Source: Halanaerobium hydrogeniformans (lineage in GTDB: Bacteria > Bacillota > Halanaerobiia > Halanaerobiales > Halanaerobiaceae). From it: 64,000 nucleotides of DNA. Numbering within the stretch: position 1 is the first letter of the stretch; every line of letters starts with the position of its first letter. The stretch covers positions 2,170,001 through 2,234,000 of the forward strand of contig NC_014654.1 in NCBI RefSeq assembly GCF_000166415.1, written 5' to 3'. The position numbers were made by a program, and so were the translations under genes. Below the pieces are notes generated by a model. The model saw only the letters and a program-made list of their open reading frames with translations. It was not told the DNA's origin and searched no databases. Below, one piece after another: positions 26,958 to 36,594 of this stretch.

Positions 26958-28583
26958 TTAATCAATTAAAGCTATTTTTCGCAAGAAATCAGCTAATTTT
27001 TTACCAAAAACAGGCATTACAGCTAAATCATTATACTTTATTTCTTTTAATAATAACAGAGTTATAAAATAAATAAAAGAGGCAAAAAAGATTACTAAAA
27101 AAGTATTTATCTGATAAGCATAAGTAATATTATATCTAGTTAATATGTTTAAACCAAAATAATAGGCAGCTTTAACAAAAACTGACATTACTATTATTGC
27201 TGTTAATGGTTTAATAATCATTGCCTTGACTTGTATTTTAAAACCACTCTCTTTTTTAACATGATAAAGATTTAAAAAAGCGGCAATTGCAAATCCAGTT
27301 GTAGTTCCAAGAGCAGCACCCCTTATTCCAAATCTAGGTATGGCAGTTAGAGTATAATTGATAAAAGCATTGAACACAGCTCCAATCATTAAATTTCTGG
27401 CAGGTATAGCAGTTTTTCCTACCCCATTTAAAATACCTGTGCTTGTTTGTTGAAGGGCAATAAATAATACTCCCCAGGCTACAAACCTTAAAGGAACAGC
27501 TGCTCCGGGTTCAGAAAAAATAATATCCGTTATTGGTAAAGCCAATAAATATAAACCTACCGATGCAGGTAAACCAACTAAAATTGTTAGCCTCAATGCA
27601 GTTTGAACTCGATGTTTAATTAACTCATCTCTTTCTTTTGCAAATGCTTCAGCAATAGCAGGTACCAAACTAGCAGATAAGGAAACAGTAATTATTGTTG
27701 GAAAATTAACCAGGGGCATTGCTACAGCAGAAAACATTCCATATAATGCGGTTGCTTCATTTACCAAATAGCCAGCTGTCTGCAATCTATTTGGAACAAA
27801 TATTAAATCTACTAAACTCATTAATGGTAAAACAAGTGCACCTAAGGTTATTGGAACACCTAAAGAAGCAATCCTTTTTGCTATTCTCATTGATTTAATT
27901 TCTACAGAATCTTTGCCAGTCGACAAAAAACTAAATATTTTTTCATGTCTTTTATGATAAATAAATAAAAGTATCAATAATCCGCCTCCAGCACCTGTTA
28001 CCGCTCCAAAGCTGGCACCTGCTGCTGCATATTCTAAACCATGTGGAGCTAATAATACTACAAGTAAAATCATAGTAAACATTCTAACAAATTGCTCTAT
28101 AATTTGAGAAAGTGCGGTTGGTACCATATCCTGCAAACCTTGAAAAAAACCTCTATATGCAGCCATAATAGAAACAACGAAGATGGCTGGTGAAATTGCA
28201 AGTACCGCATAATATGATCTAGGATCTAGAGAAAGTAAATTTATTAAAGGTTTTGCAGAAATAGCCATTATTAGTGAAACAGATAAACCAATTATAAAAC
28301 TCATCCGGCGAGCAACAATAAAAGTTTTATAAGCCTCTTTCTTCTTATCAGAAGCAATTCTATCTGCAATCAGTTTGGCTAATGCAATTGGAATACCTGA
28401 TCTAGAAACAACCAGTAAAATTGTATAGATTGGATAGGCCATCTGATATAGACCCATACCTTCTGCACCTATGATTCTGGTTAATACAACTCTATAAACA
28501 AAACCCATTACCCGAGCAGCCATACCTGCAGCTGTTAAAATAGCGGCTCCTTTAATGAAGCTATTTTTATTTTTTTCTTTCAT
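26958..28583 (-). CDS. SpoVB-like polysaccharide/lipid II flippase (MOP superfamily)
   Basis: A 541-residue integral membrane protein with about 14 hydrophobic helices. The opening FIKGAAILTAAGMAARVMGFVYRVVLTRIIGAEGMGLYQM is typical of the SpoVB/MurJ-like group of the MOP exporters, which flip undecaprenyl-linked sugars such as lipid II. Start 28583 is chosen since AAAGGGTGA lies 6-7 nt upstream; the GTG at 28592 falls inside that site. The position between mfd and mazG matches spoVB/yabM of Bacillus. It probably serves cell-wall synthesis generally. Confidence 0.9.
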   Translation of the reverse strand: MKEKNKNSFIKGAAILTAAGMAARVMGFVYRVVLTRIIGAEGMGLYQMAYPIYTILLVVSRSGIPIALAKLIADRIASDKKKEAYKTFIVARRMSFIIGLSVSLIMAISAKPLINLLSLDPRSYYAVLAISPAIFVVSIMAAYRGFFQGLQDMVPTALSQIIEQFVRMFTMILLVVLLAPHGLEYAAAGASFGAVTGAGGGLLILLFIYHKRHEKIFSFLSTGKDSVEIKSMRIAKRIASLGVPITLGALVLPLMSLVDLIFVPNRLQTAGYLVNEATALYGMFSAVAMPLVNFPTIITVSLSASLVPAIAEAFAKERDELIKHRVQTALRLTILVGLPASVGLYLLALPITDIIFSEPGAAVPLRFVAWGVLFIALQQTSTGILNGVGKTAIPARNLMIGAVFNAFINYTLTAIPRFGIRGAALGTTTGFAIAAFLNLYHVKKESGFKIQVKAMIIKPLTAIIVMSVFVKAAYYFGLNILTRYNITYAYQINTFLVIFFASFIYFITLLLLKEIKYNDLAVMPVFGKKLADFLRKIALID

Positions 28584-28667
28584 AGACTTCACCCTTTAGG
28601 AAATCATTTTAAATAAATATTTGATAATTCATTTAGAATATTGGTGTTAAAGTTTAAATTCTAATGC

Positions 28668-31600
28668 TTATTTGTTATCAACTATTTTTTTATAATCCTT
28701 TAACATTTTTAATAATTCTTTATCAATCTTTTCTGACTGAGTAGTCTTAATAATGATTTGCGGTTTTTTAGCAGACTTTATTTTGATTTTTCTGCGATAT
28801 TTTTTGCTAAATTCAACTAAATCTCTACCATTTACAACCTTTGAATTAATAAACTGACAGCGAATATTTTTACCTTCCTGTCTTATTAGCTGTATTTTTA
28901 ATTTTTGTGCTAAAATTTTCAAACGAGCTGTATTAATTAAACGCATAACCTCTTTGGGCGGTTCTCCAAAACGGTCTATAAGTTCATCAACAACATCAAC
29001 AGCATCAGCTGCAGAATGAATATCACGAATTTTTTTATAAATCTCTATTTTACGGGCTTCATATTTAATATAATCATCTGGAATATAGGCATCAACTCTA
29101 AGATCTACTTCAACTGTAATTTTATCATCTTTCTTTTCACCTTTTAAGTCTTCAATAGTGCCCTCTAGTAACTTTGTATAAAGAGAAAAACCAACTGCTG
29201 CAATATGCCCACTTTGTTCTGGGCCTAAAAGATTTCCTGCACCACGTATTTCTAAATCCCTCATTGCTATTTTAAATCCTGACCCTAACGAAGAAAATTC
29301 TTTAATTGCTTCAAGTCTTTTTTCAGCCACCTCTGCTAAGATTCTATCTCGTTTATATAGTAAATATGCATAAGCAATTCGGTTGGTTCTTCCTACCCGT
29401 CCTCTTAATTGGTATAACTGAGACAAACCCATTTTATCAGCATGGTTAATTATGATAGTATTGACATTGGGTATATCAAGGCCTGTTTCTATAATAGTTG
29501 TGCAGACTAAAATATCAAATTTATGATGATAAAAATTATACATTATTTTTTCTAATCTTTTTTCTTTCATCTGACCATGGGCTACTGCAATTTTTGCTTC
29601 AGGTACAATCTTTTGTAATTTACCGGCAATCTTTTCAATATCTTCTACTCTATTGTGAACAAAATATATCTGTCCTTCACGAGCTAATTCTCTTCTAACA
29701 GCCCCAGCAATTAGTTCATGATTTTTTTCTTTGATAAAAGTTCTGATCGGATAACGATTTTCAGGTGGAGTTTCGATTAAGCTCATGTCCCTAACCCCAA
29801 CTAATGCCATATGCAAAGTTCTGGGAATAGGAGTAGCGGTTAAAGTTAACACATCAACATTTCTTTTTATATCTTTAAGCTTTTCTTTATGAGTTACTCC
29901 AAAACGCTGTTCTTCATCAATAATTAATAAACCTAAATCATCAAAGATGACATCTTTAGATAAAAGACGATGAGTTCCAATAACTATATCTACTTCACCT
30001 TTGATTAGCTCTTTTAAAGTTTTTCTTTGTTCAGCCTTAGTTTTAAAACGGCTTAACATAGAGATTCGAATCGGAAAGTCTTCAATTCTATCTTCAAAAG
30101 TATTGAAATGCTGTTGAGCTAAAATTGTTGTCGGCACTAAAACTGCAGTTTGTTTACCATCTAAAGCTGCTTTAAATGCTGCTCTAATAGCAACTTCAGT
30201 TTTCCCGTAACCTACATCTCCACAAAGTAAACGATCCATTGGCTGTTCCGATTCCATATCAGATTTTACTTCTTTTATTGCTTTTTGTTGGTCTGGGGTT
30301 TCATGAAAAGGAAAAGCATCTTCAAATTCTTTTTGCCATAAATCATCTTCTGGAAATTTATAGCCTTTTAGAGTCTCCCTCTCCGCATAAAGTTCTAGCA
30401 AACCAATTGCCATTTCTTTAACTGATTTTTCTACTTTTTCTTTGACTTTTTTCCAATCACTACTACCCAGTTTATATAATTTGGGACTACCTGAATCAGA
30501 ACCGATATATTTTTGAACTAAATTAATTTTATCGGTTGGGACATATAATTTATCTTCTCCTGCATACTTTAAAACAAGATAATCTTTATGCTGTCCCTGT
30601 ATTTCCAAAGTTTTGACTCCAAGATATTTACCGATACCATGATTTTCATGAACAACATAGTCCCCGGCAATTAAGTCGTTGACACTAGAGATTTCAATGC
30701 CTTCTTCAAAGTCACCGATTTTTCTTTTTCTTTTTTGTTCACTTCCAAAAACTTCTCTATCACAAAAAACAGCTAATTTAATATCCTCAAATATAAAACT
30801 TTCTCCTAAACTATCAGAAAATATTCTAATCCTAGCCTCCGAAAAATCATCAGCAACAGCAAAACCTTTGTCTTCTAAAAACATTTTTAAACGTCTCTTT
30901 TTAGCAGCAGAATTTAATGTAATAGCAATCTTATATTTTTTCTTAAGCAAATCATGAACTTTTTCTGCAAATAATTCTAACTGCCCATGAAAAGACTCCA
31001 GTGACTTAACACTAAAATTGATATCTTTTTTGTCATCCGTCTTTTCATCAAAATCAGTTTTTATATCAATGACTTTATTTTCTTTAATTTTCTCATTAAT
31101 TATTTGAGGGGAAAGAAAATTATCAATATAGTCTGGTAAAATTATACCCTGTTCTAATAAATTATTATAATTATCAAGAATTTCTTGATAATTATTACTG
31201 CTAACTTTTTCTATTTTATCTGGTCTTACTCTAAAAATTGTTGACTCAGATAAATAATCAAAAAAACTATCTGCTTCCGGGTAATAATAGTGAAGAAATT
31301 GTTCGAAACCGGGAAATCGATGCTGTTCCCTAAATTTTTCCAACAAATCTTTAGATTTCGCTTGCAAATATTCAGCTTCCTCAGAAAGCCCCTTTTGATT
31401 TAGACTTTTTATTGCTTGCTCATAGGATTGTTTTAGACGAGGATATGCTCTTTGTACAACAGCCTCATCAACAATAATGTTAGCAAAAGGTGGGATAATA
31501 ATTTTTTGCACCTGTTCTTTTGATCTTTGAGCAGAAAGATCTATCTTTCTAATTGAATCAATCTCATCCCCAAAGAGCTCTATTCTAAAAGGTTGTTCAT

Positions 31601-32162
31601 CTAATAAAGTGAAAATATCAATAATTCCACCGCGAATACTATATTGGCCTGGAGCTTCGACCATTTCTTCTCTTTTATATCCAAGTGAAAACAAAGCTCT
31701 TTTTATTTTTTTTAGATCTATTTCATTTCCTACTTTAAGATAAAGACTTTTGGATTTATAAGTATCTTTAGGTGTTAATTTTTTAAACACAGCAGCTGGT
31801 GTTGTTAAAATTATTTTTTTGTCTGTTTTTTTTGCAAAAACTAAGTCTGTTAATACCTTAGTCCTTTCACTAATTGTTGTTAAGTCAGACATTAATTGCT
31901 CATGGGGTAATATTTCTTCTTCAGGAAAAACTAAAAAGTTTTTTCTTTTTAGTAATCTTAATAAATCCTCCTGCATCTGTTGTAAGTAATAATTATCTGG
32001 CAGAAAAAAAACAACATTACTTTTTGCTTTTTCTAAAATATTAGCTGCAAAAAAAGACAGACTGCTCCCTTTTAATCCTGAAACATAATAATCAGGGGAG
32101 TTAATATTTCCGGCTACTTTTTTAAATTTTTTATCTTTCAATAACAGATTTTTGAAATCCAT
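28668..32162 (-). CDS. mfd: transcription-repair coupling factor Mfd
   Basis: A 1,164-residue SF2 translocase that removes RNA polymerase stalled at DNA damage and recruits UvrA. An N-terminal UvrB-like region is followed by the RNA polymerase-interacting CarD-like domain (DYVVHENHGIGKYLG near 500). The translocase core has Walker A LLCGDVGYGKTEVA and DEEQ in LLIIDEEQRFGV; the RecG-like TRG region and a C-terminal TRCF domain close it. The ATG at 32162 lies 10 nt after AAGGAG; an in-frame TTG two codons earlier is closer than usual. Confidence 0.97.
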   Translation of the reverse strand: MDFKNLLLKDKKFKKVAGNINSPDYYVSGLKGSSLSFFAANILEKAKSNVVFFLPDNYYLQQMQEDLLRLLKRKNFLVFPEEEILPHEQLMSDLTTISERTKVLTDLVFAKKTDKKIILTTPAAVFKKLTPKDTYKSKSLYLKVGNEIDLKKIKRALFSLGYKREEMVEAPGQYSIRGGIIDIFTLLDEQPFRIELFGDEIDSIRKIDLSAQRSKEQVQKIIIPPFANIIVDEAVVQRAYPRLKQSYEQAIKSLNQKGLSEEAEYLQAKSKDLLEKFREQHRFPGFEQFLHYYYPEADSFFDYLSESTIFRVRPDKIEKVSSNNYQEILDNYNNLLEQGIILPDYIDNFLSPQIINEKIKENKVIDIKTDFDEKTDDKKDINFSVKSLESFHGQLELFAEKVHDLLKKKYKIAITLNSAAKKRRLKMFLEDKGFAVADDFSEARIRIFSDSLGESFIFEDIKLAVFCDREVFGSEQKRKRKIGDFEEGIEISSVNDLIAGDYVVHENHGIGKYLGVKTLEIQGQHKDYLVLKYAGEDKLYVPTDKINLVQKYIGSDSGSPKLYKLGSSDWKKVKEKVEKSVKEMAIGLLELYAERETLKGYKFPEDDLWQKEFEDAFPFHETPDQQKAIKEVKSDMESEQPMDRLLCGDVGYGKTEVAIRAAFKAALDGKQTAVLVPTTILAQQHFNTFEDRIEDFPIRISMLSRFKTKAEQRKTLKELIKGEVDIVIGTHRLLSKDVIFDDLGLLIIDEEQRFGVTHKEKLKDIKRNVDVLTLTATPIPRTLHMALVGVRDMSLIETPPENRYPIRTFIKEKNHELIAGAVRRELAREGQIYFVHNRVEDIEKIAGKLQKIVPEAKIAVAHGQMKEKRLEKIMYNFYHHKFDILVCTTIIETGLDIPNVNTIIINHADKMGLSQLYQLRGRVGRTNRIAYAYLLYKRDRILAEVAEKRLEAIKEFSSLGSGFKIAMRDLEIRGAGNLLGPEQSGHIAAVGFSLYTKLLEGTIEDLKGEKKDDKITVEVDLRVDAYIPDDYIKYEARKIEIYKKIRDIHSAADAVDVVDELIDRFGEPPKEVMRLINTARLKILAQKLKIQLIRQEGKNIRCQFINSKVVNGRDLVEFSKKYRRKIKIKSAKKPQIIIKTTQSEKIDKELLKMLKDYKKIVDNK

Positions 32163-32231
32163 TTGCAAATGTCTCCTTAATATATATATAATGGCAAAAG
32201 AGCCCCTACATAAAATGTACGGGCCTAATTA

Positions 32232-32789
32232 TTATCCATTATACATATTCATAGCTCTAACTATATCCTCTTTTAGCATCAACTCTACTGCTGAAACTGA
32301 TCTATCGATAACCTCACTGGCAATTTTTTTCTCTTCACCTTGAAAAGTGGTTAAAACATAATCACTTACAGGTATATTTCCCGGAGGCCTTCCAACACCA
32401 ACTTTCAATCGTTTAAAATCTTTACTATCAAGTCGATTTATAATAGATTTAATCCCATTATGACCTCCACTGCTACCATTTCTTTTAAACCTTATTTTTC
32501 CCAGGTCTAAATCAAGATCATCATGAATTACTAAAAGATCTTCTAATTCGATGTCATAATATCTCAATAATTTTGCTATAGGTTGTCCACTTCTATTCAT
32601 ATATTTCATAGGCTGGAAGATGATAATTTTTTCCCCAGCAAAAAAATAATCTCCGTACAGACCATCAAATTTATAACTGCTGTTTACAGAATATTTTTTT
32701 GCAAGTTCAGCAGTAATCATAAAACCAATATTATGTCTAGTTCGGGCATATTTTTCGCCTGGATTACCCAGGCCAGCTATTACCTTCAA
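32232..32789 (-). CDS. pth: peptidyl-tRNA hydrolase
   Basis: A 185-residue Pth that releases tRNA from dropped-off peptidyl-tRNA. The N-terminus GLGNPGEKYARTRHNIGF includes the catalytic His; HDDLDLDLG and SSGGHNGIKSII are the other active-site motifs. It stands between ctc and mfd as in Bacillus. Confidence 0.97.
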   Translation of the reverse strand: MKVIAGLGNPGEKYARTRHNIGFMITAELAKKYSVNSSYKFDGLYGDYFFAGEKIIIFQPMKYMNRSGQPIAKLLRYYDIELEDLLVIHDDLDLDLGKIRFKRNGSSGGHNGIKSIINRLDSKDFKRLKVGVGRPPGNIPVSDYVLTTFQGEEKKIASEVIDRSVSAVELMLKEDIVRAMNMYNG

Positions 32790-32852
32790 CCATTAAACCT
32801 CCATAAAACAAATCTGAGCGCAGTCAAGTGACCGCACTCATCTTATTTGCTT

Positions 32853-33533
32853 TTAATATTCTTGATAATCTTTTTCTTCCTCGTCTTCTGCGCCTTCTTC
32901 CGCTTCTTCGTCATCCTCTTCACCAATAACTTCTGGCTCTAAGAATTCTTCTTCCTCTTCGTCTTCTTCTTCTTCAATTAGTTCAGTAGGAGTAACAACT
33001 GTTACAATTACTTCACTACTATCTGTTACTAAATCAATTCCTTCAGGTAAATCTAGATCGGCCGCTGATAAAGAATCTCCCATTTCTAAGTCTGAAATAT
33101 CAATAGTAATTTCAGATGGGATCTCTGCAGGTAATGCATCAATGTCAACATTACGTAATAACTGCTGTAATACTCCACCATCATGTACTCCAGCTGCTGT
33201 ACCTTCTAAATGTAATGGTACAGAAACAGTAATTTTTTCATCCATAGAAATATACTGAAAATCAACATGAAGTAACTCTCTTTTTATAACACTTTTTTGA
33301 AAGTCTTTTATAATTACAGTTGATTCTTCTCCATCATCATCGGCAACTGTTAGATCAATAATTGCATTAGAAAATAACAATTTCTCAATATCTGATGGAT
33401 CTAATTTAATAGATTTTGGGTCTTTTCCTCTTCCATAAACAACACCAGGAATTTTACCGTCTCTTCTTATTTTACGGGCAACTCCTTTTCCACTTTCCGT
33501 CCTAAGTTCAACTTCAATAGAATGTCTCTCCAT
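32853..33533 (-). CDS. ctc: 50S ribosomal protein L25/general stress protein Ctc
   Basis: A 226-residue long-form L25. The N-terminal part (LRTESGKGVARKIRRDGKIPGVVYGRGKDP) binds 5S rRNA; the middle is the TL5 beta domain. The last 45 or so residues are an extreme acidic tail with long Glu/Asp runs. Shorter acidic ends are common in this family; this one may also reflect life in salt. It has a strong promoter and a 50-nt leader with a small hairpin, and leads the ctc-pth-mfd-spoVB-mazG-dac block. Confidence 0.95.
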   Translation of the reverse strand: MERHSIEVELRTESGKGVARKIRRDGKIPGVVYGRGKDPKSIKLDPSDIEKLLFSNAIIDLTVADDDGEESTVIIKDFQKSVIKRELLHVDFQYISMDEKITVSVPLHLEGTAAGVHDGGVLQQLLRNVDIDALPAEIPSEITIDISDLEMGDSLSAADLDLPEGIDLVTDSSEVIVTVVTPTELIEEEEDEEEEEFLEPEVIGEEDDEEAEEGAEDEEEKDYQEY

Positions 33534-33570
33534 GACTATCCTCTCCTTGCATAAATTAAATTGTAAGTCA

Positions 33571-33592
33571 GTCTATACTTTAAACTGACAGG
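33571..33592 (-). other. leader hairpin of ctc
   Basis: GTCAGT and ACTGAC flank an 10- to 11-nt loop in the 5' leader of the L25 gene. It may mark an autoregulatory fold, but it is short. Confidence 0.35.
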
Positions 33593-33621
33593 TTTACGTT
33601 AAATAAGACATAACAAATTTT

Positions 33622-33650
33622 ATTATAACATTAAAGGTTATTATGAGCAA
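33622..33650 (-). promoter_or_regulatory. promoter of the ctc operon
   Basis: On the minus strand TTGCTC (33645-33650), a 17-nt spacer and TATAAT (33622-33627), 89 nt before the ctc start. Confidence 0.7.
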
Positions 33651-33683
33651 GCTTTTTATTAAATTGTTTATTTAAAATCCTAA

Positions 33684-34625
33684 TTAAAATAAAACACTAA
33701 CCGATAAATCTTTAAAAATACGATCTATCGCTTCGCCAACTAGAGGTGCGACTGATAAAACTTCTAAATTTTCAAGTTCATTATCTTTTTGAGCAATTGT
33801 GTTTGTAACAACAATTTTATTAATTGGAGCATTTTTTAAGCGCTCAACTGCTGGCCCGGAAAAAAGAGCATGAGTACAACAGGCATAAACATCTTTTGCT
33901 CCTTTTTCTTTTAATACCTTTGCCGCCTCAGTAATTGTACCAGCTGTATCAATAATATCATCTAATAAAATAACATTTTTACCCTTAACCTCTCCAATTA
34001 CATTCATAACCTCTGCCACATTAGCTTTAGGCCTCCGTTTATCAATGATTGCCATGGGTATATTTAAACTTTCAGCAAAAGATCTTACTCTTTTTACTGA
34101 ACCTACATCTGGAGCAACCGCAATTAAATCAGAACGATTATAATCTTTAAAATAATCCACCATTATTGGAGAAGCATAAAGATGATCAACAGGTATATCA
34201 AAAAAGCCCTGGATTTGTGGAGCATGAAAATCGATCGATAAAACTCTTCTAGCTCCAGCTTGAGTTAATAGATTTGCAATTAATTTTGAAGTAATAGGAT
34301 CTCTCGGATTTGCTTTTCGATCCTGCCTGGCATAACCATAATATGGCATTACAGCAGTAATTCTTCTTGCTGAAGCTCTTCTTAAAGCATCAATAATTAC
34401 AAGCAATTCCATTAGATTTTCATTAACAGGTGGTGCTGTAGGTTGAATTACAAAAATATCTGCTCCTCTGACTGTTTCAAAAATCCTGCTTTTAATTTCC
34501 CCATCTTTAAAACGACTAACCTCAGCATTAACTAATTCGGTCCCTAAATAATCACAGAGGTCCTCTGCTAATTTAGAATGAGCATTTCCAGAAAAGATCT
34601 TTAGCTGTTCACTATAACTTGACAT
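33684..34625 (-). CDS. prs: ribose-phosphate pyrophosphokinase
   Basis: A 313-residue class-I PRPP synthetase, making PRPP from ribose 5-phosphate and ATP. Visible are the catalytic flexible loop YARQDRKANPRDPITSK and the PRPP-binding VILLDDIIDTAGTI. The start at 34625 lies 8 nt after a G-rich Shine-Dalgarno and gives the family N-terminus MSSYSEQLKIFSGNAH. It follows glmU by 24 nt. The usual VGG of the PRPP loop partner reads VGSVKRVR here, a small variation. Confidence 0.96.
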   Translation of the reverse strand: MSSYSEQLKIFSGNAHSKLAEDLCDYLGTELVNAEVSRFKDGEIKSRIFETVRGADIFVIQPTAPPVNENLMELLVIIDALRRASARRITAVMPYYGYARQDRKANPRDPITSKLIANLLTQAGARRVLSIDFHAPQIQGFFDIPVDHLYASPIMVDYFKDYNRSDLIAVAPDVGSVKRVRSFAESLNIPMAIIDKRRPKANVAEVMNVIGEVKGKNVILLDDIIDTAGTITEAAKVLKEKGAKDVYACCTHALFSGPAVERLKNAPINKIVVTNTIAQKDNELENLEVLSVAPLVGEAIDRIFKDLSVSVLF

Positions 34626-34649
34626 CTTTAAGCCCCCCATTAAGATTAA

Positions 34650-36020
34650 TTATTTATCTTCTTTTTTATCTTTGTAGACACGAGCTGGCATTCCCATTAC
34701 TGTTGTATTTGCACTTATATCTTTAGTAACTACAGAAGCTGCTGCTGTTTTAGCATTGTCTCCAATTTTTAGTGGAGCAATTAAAATTGAATCACTACCG
34801 ATAAAAACATCTTTACCAATCACTGTTTTGTGTTTGTTAACTCCATCATAATTAGCAAAAATTGTCCCAGCACCAATATTGGTTCTTTCTCCGATTTCTG
34901 CATCACCTGCGTAGCATAAATGAGGAACCTTAGCTCCACTTTTAACTTCCGCTTTTTTGAGTTCTACAAAATCTCCAATTTTACAATTATCTGAAACTTT
35001 AGATCCCGGTCTGATATAGGCAAAAGGACCAACCCTGGTATTCTGCCCAATTGTACTATTTTTTATTACAGTATTCGAAAGTATTTCTACATCGGCAGCT
35101 ATCTCAGCATTTTTCAATCGACAGTGTGGGTTTATAACTGTGTTTTTAGCAATTTTAGTTTCAGCTTCTAAATAATTAAATGGATAAATAATAACATCTT
35201 TTTCGATTTCAACTTCAGCATCAATATATGTTGTGTTAGGATCAATTATAGTTACACCATTATCAAGGTGCTTATCTATAATCCGCTGTCTTAATATTTT
35301 TTCAGCTTCAGCCTGCTGTCTCCGAGTATTAATACCTATAATTTCATTTGAATCGCTTAATTTATAAGTATTAATATTTTTACCCTTTTTAACAGAGTAT
35401 GAAATAATATCGGTTAAATAATATTCCTGCTGGGCATTATCATTATCTAAGTTTTTTAAAAAAGAACTTAATAATTTACTATTAACACAGTAAACACCGC
35501 TGTTTATTTCTTTAATTTTTTTCTGTTCAGCTTCTGCATCTTTTTCTTCAACTATAGCAGTTAGATTTCCAAACTTATCTTTTACTATTCTTCCATAACC
35601 ACTGGGATCTGAAACTTGAGCAGTTAAAACACTTAAATCTGAACCTCTTTTTTTATGTTTTTTGACAAAGTCAGAAATACTTTCTTTTCTTAATAAAGGA
35701 GTATCTCCATATAAAATTAGTACCGGGCCAGAATGAGACCCTATATATTCTTCAGCCTGCTTAACAGCATGACCAGTACCAAGTTGTTTAGTTTGGACTA
35801 CAAATTCAAGATTTTTGTTGGCTAGTTTTTGGAGCTCTTTTTTGACATTTTCTTTTTGATAACCAATAACATTAACTATTTGACTTTCAAAATCATCAAG
35901 AGTTGCAATAACATGTTTGATGATTTCCTTACCAGCTACTTTATGTAAAACTTTAATTTTATCAGATTTCATGCGTGTTCCTTTTCCAGCAGCTAAAATA
36001 ATACTTAATAATTCAGCCAT
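34650..36020 (-). CDS. glmU: bifunctional GlmU (GlcN-1-P acetyltransferase / GlcNAc-1-P uridyltransferase)
   Basis: A 456-residue enzyme for the last two steps to UDP-GlcNAc. The N-terminal pyrophosphorylase has LAAGKGTRMKSDKIKVLHKVAGK, and GTGHAVKQA and YGDTPLL bind UTP. From about residue 250 a left-handed beta-helix of hexapeptide repeats forms the acetyltransferase. The gene begins the glmU-prs unit after a leader of roughly 135 nt. Confidence 0.97.
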   Translation of the reverse strand: MAELLSIILAAGKGTRMKSDKIKVLHKVAGKEIIKHVIATLDDFESQIVNVIGYQKENVKKELQKLANKNLEFVVQTKQLGTGHAVKQAEEYIGSHSGPVLILYGDTPLLRKESISDFVKKHKKRGSDLSVLTAQVSDPSGYGRIVKDKFGNLTAIVEEKDAEAEQKKIKEINSGVYCVNSKLLSSFLKNLDNDNAQQEYYLTDIISYSVKKGKNINTYKLSDSNEIIGINTRRQQAEAEKILRQRIIDKHLDNGVTIIDPNTTYIDAEVEIEKDVIIYPFNYLEAETKIAKNTVINPHCRLKNAEIAADVEILSNTVIKNSTIGQNTRVGPFAYIRPGSKVSDNCKIGDFVELKKAEVKSGAKVPHLCYAGDAEIGERTNIGAGTIFANYDGVNKHKTVIGKDVFIGSDSILIAPLKIGDNAKTAAASVVTKDISANTTVMGMPARVYKDKKEDK

Positions 36021-36162
36021 AAAACCCCTCCAAAGATCAGTTTATTATTATAGATAAATTATATCATTAATTATAGTCTTTTTAAATTTATTTAAACTTA
36101 AAATTATAAATACTTAAAAAATATTGACATTAATATGCCATCATAATTCTTTAATCGCTTGA

Positions 36163-36191
36163 AGTATAACAGAGAAAGTAATTGTTGTCAA
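36163..36191 (-). promoter_or_regulatory. promoter of glmU-prs
   Basis: On the minus strand TTGACA (36186-36191), 17 nt, TATACT (36163-36168). It abuts the spoVG terminator. Confidence 0.75.
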
Positions 36192-36197
36192 GATGCA

Positions 36198-36233
36198 AAA
36201 AAGCACTATCTCAATAGAAAAAGACAGTGCTTT
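36198..36233 (-). terminator. spoVG terminator
   Basis: On the minus strand AAAGCACTGTC pairs with GATAGTGCTTT around a loop and runs into TTTTTT. Confidence 0.88.
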
Positions 36234-36257
36234 TCTTATTCTAACTATTTATTTAAA

Positions 36258-36524
36258 CTAAGCCTCAACCAGATCTTCATTGAATTTATCCAAAACAGCC
36301 TTTTCTATGGTTTCCCTTAAAGTAGCTGAAATCGGAAAACAGACATCTAAGTATTCCCCATTTCGTTTCCTCCGTGCCGGCATAGAAATAAAAACTCCGT
36401 TTTTCCCCTCTATAATTCTCATGTCCCTAACTACAAGCGATTCATCAAAAGTTACAGTTGCATAAGCCTGCACCATACTTCCATTAATTTCAACTGGAAA
36501 CACCCTGACATCTGTAATTTTCAA
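36258..36524 (-). CDS. spoVG: SpoVG family RNA/DNA-binding regulator
   Basis: An 88-residue SpoVG: MKITDVRVFPVE, the central VTFDESLVVRDMRIIEGKNGVFISMPARR and FPISATLRETIEKAVLDKF match the family closely. SpoVG proteins bind nucleic acids and regulate varied processes; the gene need not imply spore formation. The start is TTG, 8 nt after AAGGGTGG. It has a consensus promoter and its own terminator, and lies before glmU as in Bacillus. Confidence 0.96.
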   Translation of the reverse strand: MKITDVRVFPVEINGSMVQAYATVTFDESLVVRDMRIIEGKNGVFISMPARRKRNGEYLDVCFPISATLRETIEKAVLDKFNEDLVEA

Positions 36525-36560
36525 TTAAAACACCACCCTTTGGAATTTTTTAGTAATTAT

Positions 36561-36589
36561 ATTATATTACCATTTTTTTCTTTTGTCAA
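36561..36589 (-). promoter_or_regulatory. consensus sigma-A promoter of spoVG
   Basis: On the minus strand a perfect TTGACA (36584-36589), 17 nt and a perfect TATAAT (36561-36566). In Bacillus spoVG uses sigma-H; here the sequence is vegetative. Confidence 0.88.
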
Positions 36590-36594
36590 GTGTT

